From positions 1-56,516 of the forward strand of contig CAKUFI010000009.1 of the NCBI GenBank assembly GCA_934647305.1: a stretch of 56,516 bases of DNA, written 5' to 3'. Below, piece after piece: positions 8,425 through 16,314 of the stretch (its first letter is position 1; each line of letters starts with the position of its first letter). The notes under the pieces are model-generated. The model had not been told where the DNA came from. It did no database searches and saw only the letters and a program-made list of their open reading frames with translations. Both the position numbers and the translations under genes were made by a program. The DNA is from an uncultured Clostridia bacterium (GTDB lineage: Bacteria > Bacillota > Clostridia > Christensenellales > Aristaeellaceae).

Positions 8425-10560
8425 TTATGATGTTCCCGGGGTCTGGAAGGTCACAGTCAGCGTGGTCGCGGCGTACACGAGCGCCCCGGCCGGTGGATTC
8501 TGATACACCGCCACGCCGCTTCCGTCCACCCTGAGCGTCAGTCCGCAGCTCCCGGCGATTCGCCCGGCCTCCGCAACCGACAGGCCGCTCACGTCGGGCA
8601 CCTCGACCGTCGCCTGCTCGCTGGGATTGACCACGCCCTCGGCGTACAGCATGACGACCGAACCCTCGGCAACCTGCGCGCCGGGCAGCGGAAACTGGCG
8701 GATCACCTCGGCTCCCGCGCCAGACAGCAGGCATTTCAGTTTTGTCTTTTTCAGCAGCGAGACCGCCTCGGCAACCTTCATGCCGGTCGCGTCGGGGATC
8801 TCGACCAGGTTTTGAGGCCCGCTCTGCGCCTCGTTTTTCGGGCAGCCCAGATAGCTCAGCGTCTTTTCCAGGATGTCCCGGGCAAACGGCGCGGCCGTGA
8901 CCGAGCCGAAGTCGGACGGCACATGCGCCTCGTCCACGATCACCATCACGGCGACCTGCGCCTCGTCAATGGGCGCGAAGCCGATGAACGAGCCGATGTG
9001 CGTGCTCGAGGACACCACGCCGTCCACGTACACCTGCGCCGTGCCGGTCTTGCCGCCGATGCGGTAACCCTCGATGTAGGCGTTGTGGCCGCCGCCCTCC
9101 TCGACCACCTTTTCAAGCAGGCCGCGCATGGTCTTCGAGGTTTCCTCGCGAATGGGATGCGCCCTGACCTCGGGCGCGTTCTCGAGCAGCACCTCGCCGC
9201 TCTCGGCAACGATGCGTTTGACCACATAGGGCCGCATCAGGTTTCCGCCGTTGACCACCGAGCAGGCGGCGGAAAGCAGCTGGATGGGCGTGACCGCGAC
9301 CGACTGGCCGAAGCCCACGCGCGCCAGATCGACCCGCTTGAGCCGTTCCCGCGCAATCAGTATGCCGCCCGCCTCGCCGGATATGTCGACGCCCGTGGCC
9401 TTGCCAAGGCCGAACGCCTCCAGGTAGTCGTACAGCCTGTCGGTGCCCAGCCGCAGCCCCAGTTCGACGAACACCGGGTTGCAGGAGTTGCACAGTGCCT
9501 TGGCCATGCTCTGTGCGCCGTGCGGGCGACCCCAGCAGTGGATGGTGCTGCCGTCGACCGTGACCTTGCCCGAGCAGTAAAACCCCTCGCCCGGATTGGT
9601 TACTCCGGCGTCGAGCGCCGCCGCCGCAGTCAGGATCTTGAAGGTGGAGCCGGGCTCATACGCATCGGTGACGCAGCGGTTCCGCATCAGGTCGGTCAGC
9701 GCGTCCACATCGCTTCTGGGCGGATTGTTGGGGTCGTAGTCGGGCTTGGTGCACATGGCCAGTATCTCGCCGGTCTTCGGGTTCATGACCAGAACCCGCA
9801 CGCCCTTTGCGCTGTTGACCTCCATCGCCTCGCGCGCGGCCTGCTCCGCGAAGCTCTGAATCACGTAGTCGATGGTCAACTCGGCCTGCGCCCCGGCCAC
9901 CGCCGGCACGTACTCGCTGGCGCTGTAGGGCAGTGCGCGGCCCTTGCCGTCGATTTCGTCCAGCACGAGGCCCGCCTTGCCGGACAGGTACTTGTTGAGC
10001 GAGGCCTCCAGGCCACTCTGCCCCACTCCGTCGATCGTCGTCAGGCCCAGCAGCTGCTCGGCAAACTCCCCCATCGGATAGAACCGCTTGGACTCTTCCT
10101 CCAGGTACAGGCCCGAAAGTGCCTTCGACGAGGCCGCCCTATGCTCGGCGAGCAGCGTCTTGAGCTCCTGGGCGATTTCGCGGGAAATCTGCCTCTTGAG
10201 CACCACGCCGCCCTTGCTCCTGTCCGAGATTTTCTTCAGGATCTGCTCCTCGGTCAGGTCGAGCACCGGCGACAGGATGCGCGCAAACGCCTCCGGCTGC
10301 TCCACCTGGCGCGGGCTGGCCGAGGCGGTGTAGGCGGTGGCGCTGACGGCCAGCAGCTCGCCGTTTCGGTCGACGATCGCGCCGCGGCGGGGACTGACGA
10401 CCGATTCGCTGGTCCACTGTGTCTGGGCGCGGGTTTGCAGCTCGCCCGCACGCACGATTTGCAGGTGAAACAGCCGCGCGATCAGCGCGGCAAACAGCAA
10501 GGCGAACACGCCCATGCACAGTGCCGTCCGCTTTCGTACCAGATGGCCCGTGGAAAGCAC
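8425..10560 (-). CDS. ftsI: Class B penicillin-binding protein (FtsI/SpoVD type) with two PASTA domains
   Basis: This is a 711-residue monofunctional transpeptidase with one N-terminal membrane anchor (about 13-35), a dimerisation domain (to about 230) and a transpeptidase domain carrying all three motifs: STFK (305-308, Ser305 nucleophile), SCN (359-361) and KTGT (504-507). Two C-terminal PASTA modules follow (about 585-645 and 650-708). Family enzymes crosslink septal or spore peptidoglycan with a SEDS partner, here ftsW. It starts at GTG behind GAGGTG. Only one such gene is in the cluster, so whether it acts in vegetative division, sporulation or both cannot be decided from sequence. Confidence 0.95.
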   Translation of the reverse strand: MLSTGHLVRKRTALCMGVFALLFAALIARLFHLQIVRAGELQTRAQTQWTSESVVSPRRGAIVDRNGELLAVSATAYTASASPRQVEQPEAFARILSPVLDLTEEQILKKISDRSKGGVVLKRQISREIAQELKTLLAEHRAASSKALSGLYLEEESKRFYPMGEFAEQLLGLTTIDGVGQSGLEASLNKYLSGKAGLVLDEIDGKGRALPYSASEYVPAVAGAQAELTIDYVIQSFAEQAAREAMEVNSAKGVRVLVMNPKTGEILAMCTKPDYDPNNPPRSDVDALTDLMRNRCVTDAYEPGSTFKILTAAAALDAGVTNPGEGFYCSGKVTVDGSTIHCWGRPHGAQSMAKALCNSCNPVFVELGLRLGTDRLYDYLEAFGLGKATGVDISGEAGGILIARERLKRVDLARVGFGQSVAVTPIQLLSAACSVVNGGNLMRPYVVKRIVAESGEVLLENAPEVRAHPIREETSKTMRGLLEKVVEEGGGHNAYIEGYRIGGKTGTAQVYVDGVVSSSTHIGSFIGFAPIDEAQVAVMVIVDEAHVPSDFGSVTAAPFARDILEKTLSYLGCPKNEAQSGPQNLVEIPDATGMKVAEAVSLLKKTKLKCLLSGAGAEVIRQFPLPGAQVAEGSVVMLYAEGVVNPSEQATVEVPDVSGLSVAEAGRIAGSCGLTLRVDGSGVAVYQNPPAGALVYAATTLTVTFQTPGTS

Positions 10561-10587
10561 CCGATCACCTCACGCGGAAAATTCGGC

Positions 10588-11007
10588 CTATTCGCCGTCC
10601 TTCGCGCTCGTATCGTAGACGGTCATCACGCCGTCGCCCGCGTTTTCGCCGCCAAGATGAACCAGCTGGATCTGGCCCTCCTTAGGATAGACCATGCCCA
10701 GGCGGTTGAGCGCCTCGTACTGCACGCGCTCAAGGTTTTGCCGGGCGGTCAGGGAAATTTCGCGATACTGCTTATCGCTGGTCAGGGCGCTGATGTCCCG
10801 CTTGAGCTGACTGATCTGCTTGCCCGCGGCGGAAATCGTCGCCATTCGGCTGATATAGACGAACAGCGCCGTCACCAGAAGCCCTGAAAACACGCACATC
10901 ATGCGCCGGCTCTGCCTGCGGGCCTGCTCCATGCGGATTCGGGCCAGGCGCGCGCGTTCCTGCATCTGTGTGCTGTTTCCCCTGCGGGGCGCATAGGTCT
11001 GAGTCAT
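10588..11007 (-). CDS. ftsL: FtsL-like septum protein
   Basis: This 139-residue bitopic protein has a basic cytoplasmic tail (about 1-35), one transmembrane helix (about 36-55) and an extracytoplasmic helix of heptad character (ISQLKRDISALTSDK), then a short tail. It matches the FtsL/DivIC size and topology and sits directly ahead of the class B PBP. FtsL proteins activate FtsW-FtsI through a coiled coil with FtsB/DivIC and FtsQ. Sequence conservation in the family is low, so the call rests on topology and position. Its ATG overlaps the mraZ stop, leaving no room for rsmH. Confidence 0.85.
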   Translation of the reverse strand: MTQTYAPRRGNSTQMQERARLARIRMEQARRQSRRMMCVFSGLLVTALFVYISRMATISAAGKQISQLKRDISALTSDKQYREISLTARQNLERVQYEALNRLGMVYPKEGQIQLVHLGGENAGDGVMTVYDTSAKDGE

Positions 11008-11471
11008 CGCTCGGCCCCTCCTTTATGCTCATACTGCTCGTTGACGTAATTAAGCAGGTCTTCGATCGATTCCTCGCTGGCCATCGAAACGGCCGCGTAC
11101 TTTTCATCGTCCCAGATTTCGAGGTACTGTCCCATGCCCACGAAGCGTATGGTCTTGTCCATGCCGGTCTTCTGGCGCAGGGCGGCGGGCAGCAGCACAC
11201 GACCCTGGCCGTCCAGCTCACAGTCCGGAAAGGAGTTGCCCATGATCAGGCGCACGTAGGCGGTACCCCGGATGTCCGACTCGGGGATGCGCGCCAGGTG
11301 CTCGCACTTCTCCGCCCACTTTTCCTTCGGGTAGATCGCAATGGCCTGGAACTGGTTGTTCAGGCCGATGGTGAAGCCCTGAGACAGGATTTCGCGGTAG
11401 GCGGCGGGGATGGTCACTCGTCCCTTGGGATCAATTGTATGAAGGCAGTTGCCGGAGAATTCGGTTTTCAT
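11004..11471 (-). CDS. mraZ: Transcriptional regulator MraZ
   Basis: This 155-residue protein is made of two SpoVT/AbrB-like repeats, each with the DXKGR-type core (DPKGRVTIPAAYR near the N-terminus, DGQGRVLLPAALR in the second half). MraZ proteins form ring oligomers that bind 10 bp-spaced boxes in their own promoter and regulate the dcw operon. An array of exactly that kind lies at 11501-11544, which supports autoregulation here. It is the first gene of the operon. Confidence 0.96.
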   Translation of the reverse strand: MKTEFSGNCLHTIDPKGRVTIPAAYREILSQGFTIGLNNQFQAIAIYPKEKWAEKCEHLARIPESDIRGTAYVRLIMGNSFPDCELDGQGRVLLPAALRQKTGMDKTIRFVGMGQYLEIWDDEKYAAVSMASEESIEDLLNYVNEQYEHKGGAER

Positions 11472-11500
11472 CCGCTATTCCACCTCCATCTTAGTTTCCT

Positions 11501-11544
11501 CCACATTATACCACATCCCTCCCCAATTTTCCACTGCAAACCAC
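11501..11544 (-). promoter_or_regulatory. dcw promoter inside a five-box MraZ operator
   Basis: On the minus strand four GTGG boxes and one GGGG variant recur with an exact 10 bp period (plus-strand starts 501, 511, 521, 531 and 541 after 11000). TATAAT (11505-11510) lies between the two proximal boxes, with a TGGAAA -35 at 17 bp spacing inside the array. MraZ boxes in other bacteria are known as G-rich repeats with ~10 bp spacing. Binding here should cover the whole core promoter. The mraZ ATG is 30 bp downstream. Confidence 0.85.
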
Positions 11545-11810
11545 AATTTTACGAAAAAAAGTTGGCGAAACAGGGCGCAGCCTCCTCTTTTCAGGGATTG
11601 CGTTCGAGGCCGCTTTTTCGTGCCGCGCCATTTCCGTGCAAATAGGGTTTCATTCCCACTTTTCACGCAGTTCGCCAGATTTTCCATTCGTTCAGGCGCG
11701 TCTTTGTATCAAAATAGGGCCGAAGCTCCACTTTCCCCTTCCCGTGCAAAAACTCCCTCCGCGTGGGAGGGAGAATTACCTATATAATACCCGGCTGTGA
11801 GTACACAAAA
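11545..11810. other. Non-coding stretch upstream of mraZ
   Basis: This 266 bp lies between the MraZ operator and the hairpin element. I see no supported reading frame. A GC-rich hairpin CTCCCTCCGCGTGGGAGGGAG sits near 11753-11773. It is AT-richer than the flanking genes and may contain the upstream part of the mra promoter region. Confidence 0.5.
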
Positions 11811-12113
11811 AAGAGACGCATGATTGCGTCTCTTCAGCTTGTCAAAAAAGTTTTGACAAGCTGGTGGACGGGGGAGCAAGCTCCCCCGCCACTGCCACCC
11901 TCTCCAGTCTCCGCTAAAAATCGAAGATTTTTCGGGCGCGGAGCCTGCAAGGAAACGCTTTTTTCTCTGGAAAATGGGATTTTCCGACGCAAAAACCGTC
12001 CCGTGCCCGCCGTACATGCCGCCGGGCACGATTGAAAGTTCGAAAGGGCTGCGGCCCTCTCGAGCTCTCCTGGGTTTTTTGACAGTCTGAAGAGACGCAT
12101 GATTGCGTCTCTT
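11811..12113 (-). repeat. Hairpin-rich dispersed element, copy 1, with flanking duplicated terminator-like hairpins
   Basis: The core is 11835-12089. Its ends are CAGCTTGTCAAAAAA and, read inwards from the other side, CAGACTGTCAAAAAA (13 of 15 identical). Inside are successive palindromes: GGGGGAGCAAGCTCCCCC (11870-11887), AAAAATCGAAGATTTTT (11916-11932), GGAAAATGGGATTTTCC, CGTGCCCG...CGGGCACG (12002-12030) and a CTCGAGAG-type hairpin. An identical 24 bp hairpin with AAGAGACGCA arms flanks it at 11811-11834 and 12090-12113. A second copy with the same order lies at 24208-24513. Both follow the 3' end of a gene in the same orientation. Confidence 0.88.
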
Positions 12114-12143
12114 CGGTTGTGGTTGTCCGGTGGGAGATTTTCC

Positions 12144-12881
12144 CTAAATCGCAGGCTCTTCCTGCGGCGGCTGCGGGCGAACGCCGTCATCCTCGGGCAG
12201 CTCGTAGAGCTTAAAGCCCAGGCTGTCGCAGGAAACCAGGTGATACCGCACACCGTTGTGCTCCCCGCGGAAGGCAGTCCGAATACCCGCGCCGTGCAGG
12301 TGTCCGTAGAGCACGTCCCGCACGCCGAAACGCTCGAGAATCTCGGTGAACCCGGTGTCGCGGTACAGGTCAAGCAGCGGCGGATAGTGCAGCATGCACA
12401 CCACGCGCTTCCCCTCGGCCCGCTTCTGCGCGTCGGCCAGGGTCATTTCCAGGCGCAGAAGCTCCCGCTTATAGACCTTTTCGTCGTTCTCGGTGGAGGA
12501 CGACGTGGGCAGCAGCCAGCCGCGCGTGCCGCAGATCACCGCCTCGTCAAATACCACACAGTCGTTCTGCACCGCCCACATGCTGCCGGGCAGCGCGTCG
12601 CGCACCTTGCGGATGCCCGACCACCAGTAATCATGATTGCCGCGCAGGATCACCTTCCTGCCGGGCAGCTCGCCCAGGCGCTCAAGGTCGCCCACCGCGT
12701 CCGCCAGCTGCATCGCCCAGGACAGGTCTCCAGGCAGCAGCACAATGTCGTTTTCGCTTACGCGCGCGCGCCAGTCGGCCGAAATCTTCTCGAAGTGGTT
12801 CGCCCAGTGCTCGCCGAAGACGTCCATCGGTTTGATGTCGCCGCCCGGCAAATGCAGATCCGCGATTGCGTAGATTGCCAA
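12144..12881 (-). CDS. Calcineurin-like metallophosphoesterase
   Basis: This 245-residue cytoplasmic protein carries the full metal-binding set of the calcineurin-type phosphoesterases: ADLHLPG (N-terminus), LLPGDLSW, RGNHDYWW, MLHYPP and GHLHGAG. It resembles the YpbG/MJ0912-like bacterial group with unknown physiological substrate. The start is TTG at 12881, 9 bases behind GGGAG, and this places the DLH motif at residue 8. It is probably cotranscribed with the zinc-ribbon gene upstream (23 bp gap). Its 3' end is followed by hairpin element copy 1. Confidence 0.9.
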   Translation of the reverse strand: MAIYAIADLHLPGGDIKPMDVFGEHWANHFEKISADWRARVSENDIVLLPGDLSWAMQLADAVGDLERLGELPGRKVILRGNHDYWWSGIRKVRDALPGSMWAVQNDCVVFDEAVICGTRGWLLPTSSSTENDEKVYKRELLRLEMTLADAQKRAEGKRVVCMLHYPPLLDLYRDTGFTEILERFGVRDVLYGHLHGAGIRTAFRGEHNGVRYHLVSCDSLGFKLYELPEDDGVRPQPPQEEPAI

Positions 12882-12904
12882 GCGTCACATCTCCCTTCTT
12901 TGAC

Positions 12905-13321
12905 TCACTCTTCTTCCGGTTCCTCGTCGGTATCGTCCTGCTCAGCCAGCTGATCCAGGCTCACGACGTCCTCATCTTCCTTCTTGGCCTCTTCCTTGAA
13001 CTCTTCGTCGCCGAAGTTGTTCGTATCGTCGATGTCCAGCTCGATCTCGTCCATCGTGCTCACGCTGTCGATGCCGATGTTGGCGGTCTCGGGCATGATC
13101 GCGTCGTCATTGCTCATGCTGGAGCGGCGGTTCATTTCCTTCAGGCAGGCCAGGCACAGCTCGCCGCCCGGCACCGCGGGATTCTCGCCGCACTCGGAGC
13201 ACAACTCCGGCAGCTCAGACGGTTCGCTCTCGCCGCGTACCTCCTTGCGGCAGACTGTACACAGCTCACCGCCGTCCAGAATGTAATTCAGTTCGCAGCG
13301 CGGACATTTCACCAGTGCCAT
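12905..13321 (-). CDS. Double zinc-ribbon protein with acidic tail
   Basis: This 138-residue protein starts with two treble-clef or ribbon-like Cys pairs, CPRC...CTVC (6-24) and CSEC...CLAC (about 41-59). A Ser/Asp-rich linker and a strongly acidic C-terminal third (many Glu and Asp, pI clearly low) follow. No enzymatic domain is visible. It could be a nucleic-acid or protein adaptor. Strong GGAGG precedes the ATG, and it lies 23 bp ahead of the phosphoesterase gene. I do not recognise a named family. Confidence 0.8.
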   Translation of the reverse strand: MALVKCPRCELNYILDGGELCTVCRKEVRGESEPSELPELCSECGENPAVPGGELCLACLKEMNRRSSMSNDDAIMPETANIGIDSVSTMDEIELDIDDTNNFGDEEFKEEAKKEDEDVVSLDQLAEQDDTDEEPEEE

Positions 13322-13370
13322 GAATATTCATCCTCCTAATATATACCTTGTCAGCCGGTTGCCAGTTTGC

Positions 13371-13399
13371 TTGTTTTCGCTTCCACTTTCCGCTAAAAT
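13371..13399 (+). promoter_or_regulatory. Promoter of the CAP-domain gene
   Basis: TTGTTT (13371-13376), a 17 bp spacer and TAAAAT (13394-13399) lie 41 bp ahead of the ATG. Confidence 0.65.
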
Positions 13400-13440
13400 A
13401 GTTTCAAGCCCGGGCCTCATCAAACAAAGGAGATCTTGAC

Positions 13441-13914
13441 ATGAACACACGCAATCACTCCCTGCGGCGGGTTTTCTGCCTGCTGCTGGCCGTACTCATT
13501 TCAGCGCTTTCCGTTCCCGCGCTGGCCGCCGGGGCCTCTTCGCAGGAAGCGCAGCTCCATCGTCTCCTGTCCGAGGATCGCGCCGCGCGCGGGCTGTATG
13601 CGCTCACGCTCGACGAGGAGCTGTGCCGCATGGCACGCCTGCGCACCCGGGACATGCTTGATAACAACTACTGCGGTCACGTCTCGCCCACCTACGGCAC
13701 CGTGCGCAATCTGCTCGACCTCTACGGCGTATCCTATCAGTACGCCACCGAGAACGTGGGCAGAAGCCGCGACGTCGCGCATTCAAACGCCGCCTTCCTG
13801 AGCAGTCCCTCGCACCGCCGGAACGTCCTCACCACCACCTATACGCGCGTGGGGATCGGCGTGTCCGTGATGCCGGGTGGTTTCGTCTATGTCTGCGAGA
13901 TTTTTGCAAGGTAG
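13441..13914 (+). CDS. Secreted CAP-domain (SCP/PR-1-like) protein
   Basis: This 157-residue protein has a Sec signal peptide (basic MNTRNHSLRR, hydrophobic core, cleavage near PALAAG about residue 30). A compact CAP domain follows with the family's markers: an N-terminal helix with LLSEDRAARGL, CGHVSPTYGT (His and Ser), TENVG and SPSHRRNVL. Bacterial CAP proteins are extracellular and mostly of unknown activity; spore-coat YkwD is a Firmicutes relative. AAAGGAG precedes the start. It is a single-gene unit with its own promoter and stands opposite to its neighbours. Confidence 0.9.
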   Translation: MNTRNHSLRRVFCLLLAVLISALSVPALAAGASSQEAQLHRLLSEDRAARGLYALTLDEELCRMARLRTRDMLDNNYCGHVSPTYGTVRNLLDLYGVSYQYATENVGRSRDVAHSNAAFLSSPSHRRNVLTTTYTRVGIGVSVMPGGFVYVCEIFAR

Positions 13915-13995
13915 GCTTCCAAGACGCAGTCTCTATCATACTCGAAGATCATCATATTGCAATAGAGCCGAGCAGCTTTTTCGGTTAGTTTTTCG

Positions 13996-14898
13996 TTAAA
14001 CCTTCAGCTGATACACTCGGTACGTCCGAAAAAGTGTCGCGCCGGTGTGCTCTGCGTTGAGTTTCGAATACGTGTTGCCCTCATCAATTCCGCCCGCCTG
14101 AATTTCAAGGATTTCGGGCGGGATTTTCACGTTCAGCGCATCGAACAGCAGCGCCGTCACGCCGTGGTTTCGCGCCCGGGGATGCACGTGCAGGCAGGCC
14201 GCGCGTCGCGTTTCTCCCTCCCGCAGCACGATCAGCGCGCCCACACACGCCCCGCTCTGCATCGCCAGTGCGCTCTCCCCCATGGCCGCGAAGTACCTGT
14301 CCAGGGTGCTCGCCAGCGCCTGCGCGTCCGTCGGCTCCACCGCGCGGTACATGGGAAGCAGCAGCTCGTACACCTCCCGCCGGGACATTTCCGAAAGGAA
14401 GCGCACCGTATAGCCGTATCTGGCCCTCGCCCGCGCCGCCGCCCTTTCATAAAACGCCCAGGGCACGTCCGCCCGGCGCACCCGGTAAAACAGCTGATCC
14501 GTCCGCTTTTCCCAGCCGCTTTTTTCGAGCAGCTCCGGCAGCCAGGCAGAGTTGTCCGCCTCAAGCGGCGTATTTTCGCCCTCGAACCCGCTCACGCGCA
14601 GTCCGTTGCCGAAGCCCGACAGGTCGTCTGCCAGCGGCCCGACCGCCCGCAGAAGGCCCATCGCGCGCAGTTCTCCGCGAATCGCCTCCGTCAGTACCTT
14701 TGCCGCCCGCTCGCCGGGCGCGAGGAACAGCCGCGTCACGCAGCCCGTGCCTTCGCCCCTGGCCCGCCCGACGACCGCCCGCGCGCACACCTTTCCGCCT
14801 TCCCGCACGACCAGCCCCCGTTCGCCCGGCCGCCATTTCGCCCTCGGCCCGAAAAAACGCAGGCGAGCCAGCAGGCCGTCTGCGCGAATCACTTTCAT
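13996..14898 (-). CDS. GNAT-like acetyltransferase, two-domain
   Basis: The 300-residue product looks like a GNAT protein with a degenerate N-terminal half and a C-terminal half (from about 165) with ESALAMQSGACVGALIVLREG and HPRARNHGVTALLFDAL. The second segment resembles the acetyl-CoA-binding helix. The substrate is unknown. The ATG at 14898 overlaps the stop of the upstream glycosylase in an ATGA junction, so the longer open frame starting at 15150 is not the gene. It is last in an operon with the two uracil-DNA glycosylases. Confidence 0.7.
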   Translation of the reverse strand: MKVIRADGLLARLRFFGPRAKWRPGERGLVVREGGKVCARAVVGRARGEGTGCVTRLFLAPGERAAKVLTEAIRGELRAMGLLRAVGPLADDLSGFGNGLRVSGFEGENTPLEADNSAWLPELLEKSGWEKRTDQLFYRVRRADVPWAFYERAAARARARYGYTVRFLSEMSRREVYELLLPMYRAVEPTDAQALASTLDRYFAAMGESALAMQSGACVGALIVLREGETRRAACLHVHPRARNHGVTALLFDALNVKIPPEILEIQAGGIDEGNTYSKLNAEHTGATLFRTYRVYQLKV

Positions 14899-15464
14899 CA
14901 CAGGCTCCTCATCAGCTCGCCCAGCCTCAGCACGTCCTCCCGATACACGTCCCGGAGCGACGGGTTGTAGATCAGCGAGGCCGGGTGGTAGAGCGGATAG
15001 AGCGTGCAGTCGTGCCAGGAGAGCGCCTGGCCGTGTACCTCGCCGATGGTCGCCTGCCTGCCCAGCAGCGCCCTGAGCGGCGTGTTGCCCAGCGTGGCGA
15101 TCACCGCGGGCGTCAGGCTGTCCAGCTCCCTGAGCAGGAAGGGCAGGCACAGCTTGACCTCCTCCTGCGTGGGCGGACGGTTGACCCAGTTTCCGGCGCT
15201 CGAGCGCCTGGTCGGGCGGAACTTGACCGTGTTGGTGATGTACAGTTCCTCCCTCTTCAGACCCGACAGCGCCAGGAACTCGTCCAGGTTTTTGCCCGCC
15301 TTGCCCACGAACGGCCGCCCGGCGATGGTTTCCTGCTCACCCGGCGCCTCGCCGATCAGCACCAGCCTCGCCTTGGGGTCGCCCTCGCCGAAGACCAGGA
15401 TCTTGGGCTCGTCCGCGTACAGCTTCTTAAAAAGGGCGGTCATTTCCGCCTGCAGTTTCTGCAT
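14898..15464 (-). CDS. Uracil-DNA glycosylase superfamily protein lacking the Fe-S ligands
   Basis: This 188-residue protein is a UDG-superfamily member with GEAPGEQE (motif A, about 38-45), GRPFVGKAGK and the C-terminal LYPLYHPASL (motif B His). It is a paralogue of the next gene upstream. Family-4 enzymes bind a 4Fe-4S cluster through four Cys; here only one aligned Cys (KLCLPF) remains. The N-terminal CxxC segment is absent and the usual KCRPP reads KFRPT. It overlaps both neighbours by ATGA junctions. A cluster-free UDG or a specialised lesion glycosylase is likely. Confidence 0.88.
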   Translation of the reverse strand: MQKLQAEMTALFKKLYADEPKILVFGEGDPKARLVLIGEAPGEQETIAGRPFVGKAGKNLDEFLALSGLKREELYITNTVKFRPTRRSSAGNWVNRPPTQEEVKLCLPFLLRELDSLTPAVIATLGNTPLRALLGRQATIGEVHGQALSWHDCTLYPLYHPASLIYNPSLRDVYREDVLRLGELMRSL

Positions 15465-16033
15465 CAGGCCTGTTCCTCCGTTTCGATCGCGGTCAGCTTG
15501 GCCTTTGCCGCCTTGAAGTCCTCCCAGGCCAGCCGTTTGAGCGTCTGGTCGCGCAGAAGCGCCGAGGGGTGGTAGGTAGGCAGTATCCAGCTGCCGTTCC
15601 TGAAAAACCACTTGCCCCGGTCGGCGCGCACCCCGTGAAACGACTCGCCCAGCAGGCACCTGCCCGCCGTCGAGCCCAGCAGCACGATCAGTTTGGGTCT
15701 CACGCCCTCAATCTGGCGCATCAGGTACCCCTTGCAGGCGGCGGCTTCCTCGTCGGTGGGGGTGCGGTTCTGCGGCGGGCGGCACTTGACCACGTTGCAG
15801 ATATAGACCTGTTCGCGCGTCATGCCGACGGCCTCGATCATCTTCGTGAGCAGCTGTCCGGCCTTGCCCACGAACGGCCGGCCCAGTCGGTCCTCGTCCG
15901 CGCCCGGGCCCTCGCCGATAAACATCAGGCTTGCCTCGCGGTCGCCCTCGCCGGGCACGACGCGGCTGCACCCATCCCGAAGCGGACAGGCGTGACAGGC
16001 CTCAATCTCCGAAAGCAGCGCTTCCCAATCCAC
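15464..16033 (-). CDS. Family 4 uracil-DNA glycosylase (4Fe-4S type)
   Basis: The 189-residue enzyme removes uracil from DNA in base-excision repair. It has the four cluster ligands expected for family 4 (Cys13 and Cys16 in CHAC, Cys84 in KCRPP, Cys100 in ACKGY), motif A GEGPGADED with GRPFVGKAGQ, and motif B in LPTYHPSALL. It starts at GTG behind GAGGGG. The paralogue directly downstream has lost the cluster ligands, so the pair may divide substrates. Confidence 0.93.
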   Translation of the reverse strand: MDWEALLSEIEACHACPLRDGCSRVVPGEGDREASLMFIGEGPGADEDRLGRPFVGKAGQLLTKMIEAVGMTREQVYICNVVKCRPPQNRTPTDEEAAACKGYLMRQIEGVRPKLIVLLGSTAGRCLLGESFHGVRADRGKWFFRNGSWILPTYHPSALLRDQTLKRLAWEDFKAAKAKLTAIETEEQA

Positions 16034-16056
16034 AGTATCCCCTCTTTACCCGCTCG

Positions 16057-16287
16057 TTACTCGTTCTTTCCGCTGGTATCGAAGGCGCTGACGATGGGCG
16101 CCTCCAGGCTGCCGATGACCTGCGTGATGTCGCCCCTGAACCAGCTGATCAGCGTGGTCAGCAGCACGACGCAAATCAGTATCACGAAAAAGCCCGCGAT
16201 GGTTCCGGCAAAGTCCCACATGCCCTCGAGAATCATGAACTTCGTGCGCCTTCTCCGGGCCTCGCGCTTGGTATATCCGCGTTTCAT
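16057..16287 (-). CDS. Small membrane protein, unknown
   Basis: This 76-residue protein has a very basic N-terminus (KRGYTKREARRRR), one long hydrophobic helix (about 26-48) and a short soluble tail. AAAGGATG lies ahead of the ATG. It sits between the Na/Pi-type transporter and the UDG pair with short gaps, so it is probably cotranscribed. I do not recognise a family. Confidence 0.65.
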   Translation of the reverse strand: MKRGYTKREARRRRTKFMILEGMWDFAGTIAGFFVILICVVLLTTLISWFRGDITQVIGSLEAPIVSAFDTSGKNE

Positions 16288-16314
16288 AATCAGTCATCCT
16301 TTCGTTCGGACGAA

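Noticed and set aside
11709..12035. Small open frames inside the dispersed hairpin element, on both strands
   Set aside because: They have no ribosome sites, and the substitutions between the two element copies do not follow codon positions.
13996..15150. 384-residue version of the acetyltransferase gene
   Set aside because: Its first ~84 residues are an out-of-frame reading of the glycosylase gene. The ATGA overlap at 14898 gives the natural start.
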